A stretch of DNA of 64,000 bases from Platerodrilus igneus (lineage: Eukaryota > Arthropoda > Insecta > Coleoptera > Lycidae): assembly GCA_036346225.1 (NCBI GenBank), contig JARFIW010000831.1, positions 2,542,001-2,606,000 of the forward strand, written 5' to 3'. The position numbers and the translations under genes were made by a program. The notes beneath the pieces were generated by a model. It did no database searches, had not been told where the DNA came from, and saw only the letters and a program-made list of their open reading frames with translations. Positions 36,067-47,431 of the stretch are shown piece by piece (positions within the stretch are counted from its first letter, which is position 1; every line of letters begins with the position of its first letter).

Positions 36067-36249
36067 TTAACAGAGAGATACCGTATAAAAATTAACAAAA
36101 ATAAAACTAAAGTTCTAGTATGCAAAGGAGGGAAAAATAAACCAAAAACATGACTACAAATATGTAACACGAACTTACAAGAGGTTAAGGATTTCTGCTT
36201 CCTAGGAAGCCAAATAATGCGAGATGGGAAAAACGCAAAAGATATAAAA

Positions 36250-36650
36250 CTTTTCCCGACTCTTGTTCGACAGCACCAAACACCATTGGCCTTCTATATA
36301 GTGTCTCCGATGATATTTCCGTTTTCCAAACTTTGAATCATCAATCTCAACAATAACGCCGAGGCCGTGAGTGTGTGTTGAATGATGCATTATCCATTCT
36401 CTTTGAACTTGATTTACAAATGACGTCCACTTCGATATAACGTATGGCGTGATTTCAATGTTAGATGCAATAAATTTTTGTTCTGCGTTCTCCAAAATCA
36501 AGTATGTTATTTCCAGTACTTTCCAGGGCGGCAAATGTGTTCTGGAGAACCACGATCTCTGGAAAACTGAAGCTGACCAGCGACAACGTACTCGTTTTTT
36601 TTGTTCTTCCTAACATAATTTTCACATCTTTACATTTTTCATCAAATTTG
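36250..36650 (-). pseudogene. Merlin transposase fragment, duplication unit 1
   Basis: The minus strand reads LPPWKVLEITYLILENAEQK, NIEITPYVISKWTSFVNQVQ, and VIVEIDDSKFGKRKYHRRHY-IEGQW, the helix-turn-helix and first catalytic Asp (EIDDS) of a Merlin/ISXO2-type transposase. It is a different subfamily from the one at 29245. After GQW the proper frame shifts to VFGAVEQESGK before the sequence stops at the LINE junction near 36250. The catalytic second half is absent. Upstream, RSWFSRTHLPPW joins in another frame, so at least two shifts are present. The left breakpoint of the tandem duplication (36286) lies inside this gene. Confidence 0.82.
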
Positions 36651-39610
36651 AGGGTCCGTTATACCGTTGACAAGTTTTCTCTGGTTTTATAAGTCCTTAT
36701 TGTTGAAAACGTGGATGACATTATCTACTTGGAATGTGTCTTTAATTTTTAATAAACTCCATATTTTGTATTGTCGAGTTGTCACAAAAAAATTCAAGAC
36801 AAGTTCAACGTTACCAACTAAAAAATCTTCAGACACGTAGACAACGTAAGATAATACAATGTGCTACGTACCTAGACGTAGCCGGAAGAAAAGTAAATAC
36901 CAGGCTAACTACCAACCGCTGAGAGTGGGAGGATTCGCTTACATACCAAAAAAAAACACGTCGCGCACAATTATCTATTAACAATAAAAATAAATTAAAA
37001 TTTCTTGATTCACATGGACAAAGAAAAGTATTAAATTTAAGTTATATTGTAAAGAACAAATTTTATAATAGATCCACGAAGTGCGCCTTTCGTAACTAAC
37101 ATGTAATAAAACTCATTGGAAAAAAAGTAATGCTTAGATTTTCTCAATACCAAGTGTGTTAAATTAAAATATTCAATGTAGATTTTTTCAATAGCACGTG
37201 TGTTAAATTAAAGTATTAAATGTAGACCAAGTTGTAGTAAGAATTGAAGAAATATAACCAGGAGCACTAGCGAAGCTAGCTTTTAAACATGTATGGTAAA
37301 CGGGTTTCACAACATCAACCGCTGATAAATAATAATCCTGGATGTGCATAAAAAAAACGAGTCACAATGCTCTATGCGTCGGGATGCTTATCTTGCAAGC
37401 CGTCAGGTGTGAGTCAGTACAGCAACGCCAGAGTAGTCAGGATTCATTCGCCCTGCCAACGTAACTGCAGCAGCAGTCTACAGACAAAAGCAGTTGGTTT
37501 ACGTCAACGAACAGTTGGGCCTACATAAAGAAAGAACCCATTTGGTCTCCAGTTAAGAGCGATACGCGCAAGATACCTCCTACTTGTCGAACAAAAAAGC
37601 GTGCATCGCTGTAGAACATATTTCAACGCACAAGTTTGCAGAATCAAATTAAAAATTGGTTCAAATAACACGAGTTCCATACTGGAAGCCTCGCGTTATC
37701 AAAGTGCGATTAGCAAACTGAAAAACGCTGTTACGTTGATTTTCAACATAAGTATTAATAAACCCGCTTAAACATAAATTCCTTAACTCAAATCCCTTTT
37801 ACAACGAAAATTTATTCTATAAAATAAATAGTCTGTGCTTTGTTTTAGGTATCCCGTAATCTATTAAATTTTTCAATAACATCCTGTTTACAATAATAAA
37901 TACGCTTTCTACAAATTTTGGAATGAAACTCATTTATTTCGAAACGACAAGTTTAGGCTACAAGTAAATAGTTACATCCTGTTTTTAGCTACCCGCTATC
38001 TTGGTATACCTTACGACCGCCGTATGATGGTTTCTCTATTGTTCCAATGTAACGACTGGTTGAAATAAGGTCGCGCACTATCCGATATAAGCCGGGTTTT
38101 CTAGTTTTACCGCGCTTCTGTAAGCTAGAATTGGTAGTTCGAATTCGTGTGGTTTGAACCATTGTTAAATTTGATTCTGCAGTTGTACGTCGAAGTGTTT
38201 TCTACATTTTATTCGTATCTGTATTTCAAAAAGCGATGCATGTTTTTCTGCTCAACAACTAGGAGGTGTCTTGCGTGTATTTGTTTATTTTTTAGCTGGA
38301 GACCAAATGGGCTTTTTCTTTATGTAGAACAACTGCTTTTGTCTGTAGACCAATTACTTTTGTCCGTGGACCAGCTGCCTTTTGTCTTTAGATCGCTGTT
38401 ATAATTACGATGGCAGGGTGAATGAACCCTGACAACCATGGCGTTGCTATGCTGACTCACCTCAGGCGATTTGCAAGATACGCATCCCGACGCATAGAGG
38501 TATGTGACTCGTTTTCTTTTACGTACATCGAGGATCCTTATTTATCAGCGGTTGATGTTGTGAAACCAGTTCACCACCCACGTTTAGAAGCTTGCTTCGC
38601 TACTGCTTCGGGTTATCTTTCTTTAATTCTTACTACACCTTGGTCTACATTTAATACTTTAATTTAACTCACTTGCTACTGAGAAAACCTACATTGAATA
38701 CTTTAATTCAACAGACTTGCGATTGAGAAAACTTATATTGAATACTTTAATTTAACACACTTGCTATTGAGAAAATCAAAGCATTACTTTTGTTTAATGG
38801 CTTTTATTACCTGTTAGCTAGGAAATGCGCACTTCGTGGATCCTTTATAAAATTTGTTCTGTCAAATACAACTTAAATTTAATACTTTTCTTTGTACCTG
38901 TGAGTAAAGAAATTTTGATTTATTTTCAGAGTTAATAGATAGTCGTGGGCGATGTTTTTTTTCTGTTTGGTATGTAGGCAAATCCCTCCACTCTCCACGG
39001 TTGGTAGTTAGCCTGGTGTTTACTTTTCCTCCGGCTACATCCAAATACGTAGCAACGCTATCAAATAATAGTAGGATCTATTATTTCGACAAGTCTTTAA
39101 ATGGGAAACACAAGAGAAAGTAATTATCCGTTATCGGAATGTTTAACAAATTAACGGATACCTAAAACAAGGTATTGACTATTTAATTTATCGAATAAAT
39201 TTTCGTTTTACAATGAATAGAAGTGTTATGATTGCGCGTACTATTCTAACGAGGTAAAAATACAGGATGAGGTTTTGAATAGAAACAGAAGCTAGGTGGA
39301 TGAAAAACGAATTACCACAAAAAAGGACGTATTTGAATCTATCGTCGAAAATATACGTAACAAATGTCAAAGTTTGTATATTACAGCGTAGCGCGAAGAA
39401 TAGCGTCAGATAATTAGCAGAGCATTTGATTAACTGACTCTTTAGAAGAAACGCAAAAGTATATATAGAGAGAGGAAAGCGATCGCCAGAAGGAATGCAG
39501 GCATGGAAGGGTCCATTAGTTTATTGAGTCGAAGTTGTTAGTCGATTGCGGAGATTTCTAGGATTAGCACAAGGTACGTCAAGATGCTGCCGCTATTCTG
39601 AGGCTTGGGC
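36286..39610 (+). repeat. Tandem duplication, unit 1 (3.33 kb)
   Basis: This unit is repeated head to tail at 39611-42940. It starts TTGGCCTTCTATATAG inside a Merlin fragment and ends GAGGCTTGGGC. The copies differ only at scattered single bases and homopolymer lengths (for example near 36998, 38389, 38686, 39104 and 39335). Frames that appear twice 3,330 bp apart, such as those at 38147, 38422, 38862 and 39188, are products of the repeat rather than genes. Confidence 0.95.
36850..39060. repeat. Large inverted repeat within unit 1
   Basis: The left arm (about 36850-37694) and right arm (about 38112-39060) are inverse to each other with a spacer of roughly 415 bp. Matching landmarks include CTACGTA...GTAGCCGGAAGAAAAGTAAA with TTTACTTTTCCTCCGGCTAC, CATTTGGTCTCCAG with CTGGAGACCAAATG, and GCGTCGGGATGC with GCATCCCGACGC. 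The right arm contains a short tandem array (TTTTGTCTGTAGACCAATTAC, three related units, about 38335-38395). Arms have diverged from each other more than the tandem units have. It looks like a fold-back element of unknown class. Confidence 0.8.
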
Positions 39611-39968
39611 TTGGCCTTCTATATAGTGTCTCCGATGATATTTCCGTTTTCCAAACTTTGAATCATCAATCTCAACAATAACGCCGAGGCCGTGAGTGTG
39701 TGTTGAATGATGCATTATCCATTCTCTTTGAACTTGATTTACAAATGACGTCCACTTCGATATAACGTATGGCGTGATTTCAATGTTAGATGCAATAAAT
39801 TTTTGTTCTGCGTTCTCCAAAATCAAGTATGTTATTTCCAGTACTTTCCAGGGCGGCAAATGTGTTCTGGAGAACCACGATCTCTGGAAAACTGAAGCTG
39901 ACCAGCGACAACGTACTCGTTTTTTTTGTTCTTCCTAACATAATTTTCACATCTTTACATTTTTTCAT
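39611..39968 (-). pseudogene. Merlin transposase fragment, duplication unit 2
   Basis: Same sequence as the fragment in unit 1, but truncated at the duplication junction just after YIEGQ, so the residues beyond GQ come from unit 1's tail. It keeps VEIDDSKFGKRKYHRRHY with the first catalytic Asp and lacks the remainder of the transposase. It confirms that the duplication breakpoint cut an already present Merlin fragment. Confidence 0.85.
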
Positions 39969-42940
39969 CTAATTTGAGGGGTCCGTTATACCGTTGACAA
40001 GTTTTCTCTGGTTTTATAAGTCCTTATTGTTGAAGAACGTGGATGACATTATCTACTTGGAATGTGTCTTTAATTTTTTAATAAACTCCATATTTTGTAT
40101 TGTCGAGTTGTCACAAAAAAATTCAAGACAAGTTCAACGTTACCAACTAAAAAATCTTCAGACACGTAGACAACGTAAGATAATACAATGTGCTACGTAC
40201 CTAGACGTAGCCGGAAGAAAAGTAAATACCAGGCTAACTACCAACCGCTGAGAGTGGGAGGATTCGCTTACATACCAAAAAAAAACACGTCGCGCACAAT
40301 TATCTATTAACAATAAAAATAAATTAAAATTTCTGGATTCACATGGACAAAGAAAAGTATTAAATTTAAGTTATATTGTAAAGAACAAATTTTATAATAG
40401 ATCCACGAAGTGCGCCTTTCGTAACTAACATGTAATAAAACTCATTGGAAAAAAAGTAATGCTTAGATTTTCTCAATACCAAGTGTGTTAAATTAAAATA
40501 TTCAATGTAGATTTTTTCAATAGCACGTGTGTTAAATTAAAGTATTAAATGTAGACCAAGTTGTAGTAAGAATTGAAGAAATATAACCAGGAGCACTAGC
40601 GAAGCTAGCTTTTAAACATGTATGGTAAACGGGTTTCACAACATCAACCGCTGATAAATAATAATCCTGGATGTGCATAAAAAAAACGAGTCACAATGCT
40701 CTATGCGTCGGGATGCTTATCTTGCAAGCCGTCAGGTGTGAGTCAGTACAGCAACGCCAGAGTAGTCAGGATTCATTCGCCCTGCCAACGTAACTGCAGC
40801 AGCAGTCTACAGACAAAAGCAGTTGGTTTACGTCAACGAACAGTTGGGCCTACATAAAGAAAGAACCCATTTGGTCTCCAGTTAAGAGCGATACGCGCAA
40901 GATACCTCCTACTTGTCGAACAAAAAAGCGTGCATCGCTGTAGAACATATTTCAACGCACAAGTTTGCAGAATCAAATTAAAAATTGGTTCAAATAACAC
41001 GAGTTCCATACTGGAAGCCTCGCGTTATCAAAGTGCGATTAGCAAACTGAAAAACGCTGTTACGTTGATTTTCAACATAAGTATTAATAAACCCGCTTAA
41101 ACATAAATTCCTTAACTCAAATCCCTTTTACAACGAAAATTTATTCTATAAAATAAATAGTCTGTGCTTTGTTTTAGGTATCCCGTAATCTATTAAATTT
41201 TTCAATAACATCCTGTTTACAATAATAAATACGCTTTCTACAAATTTTGGAATGAAACTCATTTATTTCGAAACGACAAGTTTAGGCTACAAGTAAATAG
41301 TTACATCCTGTTTTTAGCTACCCGCTATCTTGGTATACCTTACGACCGCCGTATGATGGTTTTCTCTATTGTTCCAATGTAACGACTGGTTGAAATAAGG
41401 TCGCGCACTATCCGATATAAGCCGGGTTTTCTAGTTTTACCGCGCTTCTGTAAGCTAGAATTGGTAGTTCGAATTCGTGTGGTTTGAACCATTGTTAAAT
41501 TTGATTCTGCAGTTGTACGTCGAAGTGTTTTCTACATTTTATTCGTATCTGTATTTCAAAAAGCGATGCATGTTTTTCTGCTCAACAACTAGGAGGTGTC
41601 TTGCGTGTATTTGTTTATTTTTTAGCTGGAGACCAAATGGGCTTTTTCTTTATGTAGAACAACTGCTTTTGTCTGTAGACCAATTACTTTTGTCCGTGGA
41701 CCAGCTGCCTTTTGTCTTTGGATCGCTGTTATAATTACGATGGCAGGGTGAATGAACCCTGACAACCATGGCGTTGCTATGCTGACTCACCTCAGGCGAT
41801 TTGCAAGATACGCATCCCGACGCATAGAGGTATGTGACTCGTTTTCTTTTACGTACATCGAGGATCCTTATTTATCAGCGGTTGATGTTGTGAAACCAGT
41901 TCACCACCCACGTTTAGAAGCTTGCTTCGCTACTGCTTCGGGTTATCTTTCTTTAATTCTTACTACACCTTGGTCTACATTTAATACTTTAATTTAACTC
42001 ACTTGCTACTGAGAAAACCTACATGGAATACTTTAATTCAACAGACTTGCGATTGAGAAAACTTATATTGAATACTTTAATTTAACACACTTGCTATTGA
42101 GAAAATCAAAGCATTACTTTTGTTTAATGGCTTTTATTACCTGTTAGCTAGGAAATGCGCACTTCGTGGATCCTTTATAAAATTTGTTCTGTCAAATACA
42201 ACTTAAATTTAATACTTTTCTTTGTACCTGTGAGTAAAGAAATTTTGATTTATTTTCAGAGTTAATAGATAGTCGTGGGCGATGTTTTTTTTCTGTTTGG
42301 TATGTAGGCAAATCCCTCCACTCTCCACGGTTGGTAGTTAGCCTGGTGTTTACTTTTCCTCCGGCTACATCCAAATACGTAGCAACGCTATCAAATAATA
42401 GTAGGATCTATTATTTCGACAAGTCTTTAAATGGAAAACACAAGAGAAAGTAATTATCCGTTATCGGAATGTTTAACAAATTAACGGATACCTAAAACAA
42501 GGTATTGACTATTTAATTTATCGAATAAATTTTCGTTTTACAATGAATAGAAGTGTTATGATTGCGCGTACTATTCTAACGAGGTAAAAATACAGGATGA
42601 GGTTTTGAATAGAAACAGAAGCTAGGTGGATGAAAAACGAATTACCACAAAAAAGGACGTATTTGGATCTATCGTCGAAAATATACGTAACAAATGTCAA
42701 AGTTTGTATATTACAGTGTAGCGCGAAGAATAGCGTCAGATAATTAGCAGAGCATTTGATTAACTGACTCTTTAGAAGAAACGCAAAAGTATATATAGAG
42801 AGAGGAAAGCGATCGCCAGAAGGAATGCAGGCATGGAAGGGTCCATTAGTTTATTGAGTCGAAGTTGTTAGTCGATTGCGGAGATTTCTAGGATTAGCAC
42901 AAGGTACGTCAAGATGCTGCCGCTATTCTGAGGCTTGGGC
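39611..42940 (+). repeat. Tandem duplication, unit 2 (3.33 kb)
   Basis: The second copy begins with TTGGCC at 39611 directly after GGCTTGGGC of unit 1 and ends with the same GGCTTGGGC at 42940. TT at each junction is the only microhomology seen. It carries the same inverted repeat (about 40175-42390) and tail. Confidence 0.95.
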
Positions 42941-43718
42941 TTATGAATTCATTAGTTAGTAGATAGGCGACAATTAGTTGAGATGCATGCATAGGGATTG
43001 CCGTTATAAAGTGGAGAAGTTTTGAAATTAGATTTTAGTGAGAATTGAAGCAGTAAAAGTTTTAAAAGTAACTCTCAAATTCAAATTTTCGAATATGAAA
43101 TAACTTGTGTTGTCAATATTAAATTTATCAAGGACATATAACAATTTGGGGCTTTTTGACTTGGGAACATCGTTATTTCACTACGAAATCCATAGATAAA
43201 TAACGAAATCCGTGTAACTGTCAAAATATTCGGCATTTTCATTTGTTGATTATTTGCAAATTAACATTTAGAAAAAGATTTCACATTCAATAAATAATAT
43301 CAATCACCCTGCATGCAATAATAATTACTTTGGTCTTTAAAAACTATTGCATACTGAAAAAAACGCGTGTGAAAAAGATAACCTCACTTTTTATTAACAA
43401 AATTTTAGCAACAATTAATCATTGCCGCCGAAAACTGACTTCAGATTCTTCATTTTCAGCCCAAAATGCACTATTTCTCAAATTTTCATTAAGCTTGGAT
43501 GATGCCCGTTAAAGTATATTTAAGCTTTTTATAGTATAATTATACTAAACTACATAAAAACAACTTTAATTGATCTTCTGAAAACTAGTGTTATCAGAGA
43601 TAAAACATTCTTTCTCCGGATGAACGACATCCACTACTATTGTTTCAAAGCCGCTTGTATTTGTATCATAAAATGCTTTAAATAAATATTCATGTATAGT
43701 TACATATTGCCCAGCATG
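42941..43718. other. Intergenic DNA after the tandem duplication
   Basis: AT-rich, without a recognised gene. The minus frame 43566-43722 (HAGQYVTIHEYLFKAFYDTN, then SGFETIVVDVVHPEKECF) looks protein-like but unnamed; its upstream end is cut by the solo LTR at 43723. Confidence 0.35.
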
Positions 43719-44265
43719 GTATTGTAGCGGGCTACTACTACCGCGTTCCACTAATTTAAAACATATAATAACAAAAGTCTTTATTACTCACTGTTCACAA
43801 GTCTAATTAGCAGTATATGCCTTATTTATAGATGTTTTCAGTCCAATTAACAATGAAGCACTATCACACTAATGGATTTGCAAGCACTTATATCTTCTTA
43901 AACTAACTTCTTAGCTATAGGTTCATTAACAACGCTAACACAACTATTTATTTATTACACTTTTGTCTATTTATGTATTCTACAAGCTGCATGTACGTTA
44001 GACACGTTAACAAACTATAACATTTATGTTTACTCTCCTGGACTTCCAATACTCAACTATTTAACTTTACACGATATAATTTATATTCGACATTCTGATA
44101 TAGACTAAACTCTGTACTTCATCATCGGTCTTATTTATACCATGAATTAAAAAGGATGACTCATCCTCCAGTAATTACTAGAAGATTCCCGGTCCATGAA
44201 GAATATACAGTGCTTACGGCGCTTATGTGTTTGACGGGTTGTCTAATAGTAGCTCGCAACAGTAT
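43719..44265 (-). mobile_element. Solo LTR, family A, minus orientation
   Basis: A 539-bp LTR (43723-44261) is the inverted relative of 30054-30590, with GTAT duplicated at 43719-43722 and 44262-44265. Its TATA box GTATAAATAAGACCG is near 44131-44140 on the minus strand. Divergence from the other copy is evident, including the end (TGTTGCGAGC versus TGTTACGAGC). Confidence 0.88.
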
Positions 44266-44707
44266 TTTGCTTTTTTAATAATTTGAAATTCTTATAGGAA
44301 TATGGAGGTATTAAATTGATAATTGTTAAGAATTTGTATACAGGGTGGCCCATGTTATCGTATACAGGCAATATCTCCCTTATTTGAAAAGATTAAAAAA
44401 AATTAAAAAACAGTTTTCAATGGCACACCAACATCTTTCTACTAACGTATTGAAAAACAACATTTGTTTTTACAACCCCTTGAAAACCACACCCAACTTC
44501 TTATTATTAAATTGCACCCCCTGTATATTTTCATCAAAAATGAATTGCCATTGTATTGTGAATACGATGACATATCACATTTAGTAGTTTTTATTTACTA
44601 ATACCAAAAAAATTAACAATTTATGTTTCATAAATTACATGTATCAACATAATGGAAACAATAACAAAAAAATAAAACTCTTTTATTCGTTTTAATAAAT
44701 TAAAGTA

Positions 44708-44878
44708 AATGTTCAAAATTATTTCCCGCCGATTCTACGCAGGCTTCAAAACGTCCTAGAAGCGCTCTTGTGCATGCAGCGTGAATCATAGCTGGCGTAA
44801 TGCTACTACATGCTTCAGCAATACGTTCTTTAAGACCATCTAAATCTACAGGTTGTGTTTGATAAACTGTTTGGAAAT
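44708..44878 (-). pseudogene. mariner transposase C-terminus, left arm
   Basis: The minus strand reads VYQTQPVDLDGLKERIAEAC, then ITPAMIHAACTRALLGRFEA and ESAGNNFEHLL with a stop at about 44708, the C-terminal end of the long-repeat mariner transposase. It is cut off at about 44870, and the conserved PDLTPLDYF block is missing from this arm. It is the inverted partner of 44905-45179. Confidence 0.85.
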
Positions 44879-44904
44879 TGTTGATTTAAATATTCAACAA
44901 CAAC

Positions 44905-45179
44905 CATTTCCAAACAGATGGATTGGTACTTATGGACCGATAGCTTGGCCGGCCCGATCACCAGATCTCACACCACTGGTCTATTTTTGGTGGGGCTACA
45001 TAAAAGAATTAGTTTATCAAACACAACCTGTAGATTTAGATGGTCTTAAAGAACGTATTGCTGAAGCATGTAGTAGCATTACGCCAGCTATGATTCACGC
45101 TGCATGCACAAGAGCGCTTCTAGGACGTTTTGAAGCATGCGTAGAATCGGCGGGAAATAATTTTGAACATTTACTTTAA
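44905..45179 (+). pseudogene. mariner transposase C-terminus, right arm
   Basis: Frame PNRWIGTYGPIAWPARSPDL, TPLVYFWWGYIKELVYQTQP, continuing to NNFEHLL and a stop at 45177-45179. Compared with the copy at 19899-20283, the third catalytic Asp (PLDYF) is Val here (PLVYF), and everything before PNRW is absent, so it cannot be active. It is in inverted orientation to 44708-44878. Confidence 0.88.
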
Positions 45180-45539
45180 TTTATAAAAATGATTAAAAGA
45201 GTTTTATTTTTTTGTCATAGTTTCCATTATGTTAATACATGTAATTTATAAAACATAAATTGTTAATTTTTTTGGTATTAGTAAATAAAAACTACTAAAT
45301 GTGATATGTCTTTCGTATTCACAATACAATGGCAATTCATTTTTGATGAAAATATACAGGGGGTGCAATTTAATAATAAAAAGTTGGAGGTGGTTTCCAA
45401 GGGGTTGTAAAAACAAATGTTGTTTTTCAATACGTTAGTAGAAAGGCGTTTGTGTGCCATTGAAAACTGTTTTTTAATTTTTTTTAATCTTTTCAAATAA
45501 GAGAGATATTGCCTGTATACGATAACATGGGACACCCTG

Positions 45540-46046
45540 TATATTTCAACTTCCAATGACTGGAATTTTAAAAAAAATCGGAATTTATAATTATTTATAA
45601 TAAAAATAACGAATGCTCTATAAGACTGCAAATAAAAATCGCCCTCTTGTAACCCTAGCGGCAAGTCGTGAACTAGAAATACAGTGTGAGAATGTGCACA
45701 GGTTTCAGGTCGTGATTACTGTCTTAAGTAGAAGTCACGTCCATAGCCATGACGAAATTGTTCTCTAATTTTTCTACAGCATGTACTGAATAAATTGAAT
45801 TTAATACGATAAATACCATACCTCTAACGTCGTTTATTAAAAACCATTTGTAATCAACTTATGTTGTACGTTTAAGTTTTATATTTAAGTTTTATACTGT
45901 ATTAACATGAGGAAGCCTTACTAAACCGATTATAGTATAAACCAATTACCTACGTATTAAAAATAGTTTATATGTAGGTTTTGTCAATGTTATAATGTGT
46001 TCTGTTTTCTTTCACGTCTAAACATTTCATTCGTAACAGTTCGAAG
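45540..46046. other. Intergenic DNA upstream of the 46047 frame
   Basis: No mobile element recognised. It is AT-rich, with AGTTTTATATTTAAGTTTTATA repeated words near 45870-45897. A promoter for the following frame could lie here but no TATA or initiator stands out. Confidence 0.3.
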
Positions 46047-46451
46047 ATGGTTACAGAAGCTTGGTTTAAATACAAAATTGACAAGTGGTTTAATTCTAAT
46101 TATTCGTATACTCGTTTAAAATCTGTTAGATTATCACAAGCGTGTAAAACATTTGATCGTTCAGTGCCAATAGACAATATTGAATCGATCACAAATCATT
46201 CTTCTAATAATACGAGAATAAAAAGGTCGAACACTGTTCCTCATTTTCACTCTAAACAATATTTAAATAAGTGTGAAACCTTACAAGAAAATACAGTAAA
46301 CCTACATAAAGGGTGGAAAAATTTTAGGTTAAGCTTTTCGAAAAAAAATGGGAAGGCTGTGGATAGCGATAAACAAAAATATAAACCAGTCTTACCACTA
46401 CTACCGGAAGTTTTAAAGACGTATGATAAACGGCACCAGTTACGCATTTAA
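46047..46451 (+). CDS. Hypothetical 134-residue basic protein
   Basis: An uninterrupted 134-codon frame starts at an ATG in good context (AAGATGG). The product is basic and hydrophilic, with no signal peptide or membrane segment. It contains WFKYKIDKWFNSNYSYTRL near the start, a Ser/Asn/Lys-rich middle, and KPVLPLLPEVLKTYDKRHQL near the end. I do not recognise it. It is one of the longest intact frames in the window that is not obviously mobile-element derived, and it lies in a rare stretch without repeats. It could be a small single-exon gene, one exon of a larger gene, or chance. No poly(A) signal was identified with certainty. Confidence 0.4.
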   Translation: MVTEAWFKYKIDKWFNSNYSYTRLKSVRLSQACKTFDRSVPIDNIESITNHSSNNTRIKRSNTVPHFHSKQYLNKCETLQENTVNLHKGWKNFRLSFSKKNGKAVDSDKQKYKPVLPLLPEVLKTYDKRHQLRI

Positions 46452-47431
46452 CTTTTAAAAGTTAATGTGACTTTGAACTAAATCCCTATTTAGAACTTCG
46501 TGGGACTTATTACAGCTGGAACTCAGGTAATGTATTTAATTTGATACAAACTTTTTGAGTTATACAAAGTGCACAAAAAATCTCACTCAACACCGACAAC
46601 ACTTTCGATACTGATAGGATCAAAAATGTTTTACATATAAATGTTGCAAGGTTTAAAGATATTGACATTTATGTGACGGTATTTTGTTTTCCTACGTCAC
46701 GTGACTGCGTTTAGAACAACTTTAAAATCGTAAATGGAGCAATCCCCCTTTCTGTATTAATTCGAATCTAAAATCTACATAATGTTCTAATTCCAAGAAT
46801 ACTCTACAAGTTATATTTTTCTTTCAATTAAAGGTAAATAAATTTTTTTCAATATTTTATAAATTTTAAGAAATTCAAATTCATTTAAGCATACATGGCA
46901 CTCCTGTTTGTTTTATTTCTTAGCAGTTGTTCTTTTAAAGCATTTATTTCATTATTTAATACTTAACCCTAATCATTAAATTTTTACGTAAATTGGAAGC
47001 TAATATACCAGGACAAACAGAAACTCATTAAAGCTGCATAGCAAGTTATATAGATAAACAAAATATAAAAAAATTAAAAACCATTAAACAAGTAAAAAAA
47101 TACACATATTTGAAATTTTATAAAAAAATTTAAATTTATGGATTTCAAAGACAGGTAAGATATACTTTCCTGCTACACCCCAAACAGATGGTTTTTGAGC
47201 AACGAACACATTGGCAATTTCTCTTTCTCATTTTTGACGATGGACAAATACTGCACAATTAGATAGCTTATCATCTGGTATTTTGTTACTCTAATTTTCT
47301 TAAGAAAACACAGAAGCTATTCCCAAAAGATTTTTTAATTTCTTTTCTCAGATGTTAAAAATTTTTGTATCTAGTCTTAATCTTAAATAAGATATAAGTA
47401 GCTTATAAACTAATTCTCTCACAAATTTGGA
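46452..47431. other. AT-rich DNA, nothing recognised
   Basis: No coding frame or element recognised; many A and T runs. A host intron or 3' region cannot be excluded. Confidence 0.35.

Larger units (their letters stand above)
31770..36249 (+). mobile_element. RTE-like LINE, copy 1, split by a solo LTR
   Basis: The 5' region (31770-32180) matches the reverse complement of 51275-50590, apart from a SINE absent here. Endonuclease and reverse transcriptase follow, interrupted at 34237/36063 by an LTR; the element then resumes (LTERYRIKINKNKTK) and is cut off at about 36249, where Merlin sequence begins. Copies 2 and 3 lie at 47935-51275 and 55780-57326. The endonuclease style and the short ATG/GAT-repeat tail of copy 3 suggest the RTE clade. 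Confidence 0.85.
44341..45539. mobile_element. Fold-back mariner derivative
   Basis: A 1,199-bp element flanked by TA (44339-44340, 45540-45541) starts CAGGGTGGCCCATGTTATCG and ends with its near-exact inverse. Both halves carry the same mariner end: each has the terminal repeat plus the transposase C-terminal coding region, facing each other, with the turn near 44905. The left half lacks an internal piece of the coding region. It derives from the family of the element at 19539 by inverted duplication. Confidence 0.9.

Noticed and set aside
38147..38667. Two duplicated open frames (85 and 81 codons) as a gene pair with 41477-41997
   Set aside because: They recur only because the 3.33-kb unit is duplicated. 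The LLLSVDQ repeats come from a short DNA tandem array, and both lie in an inverted-repeat arm.
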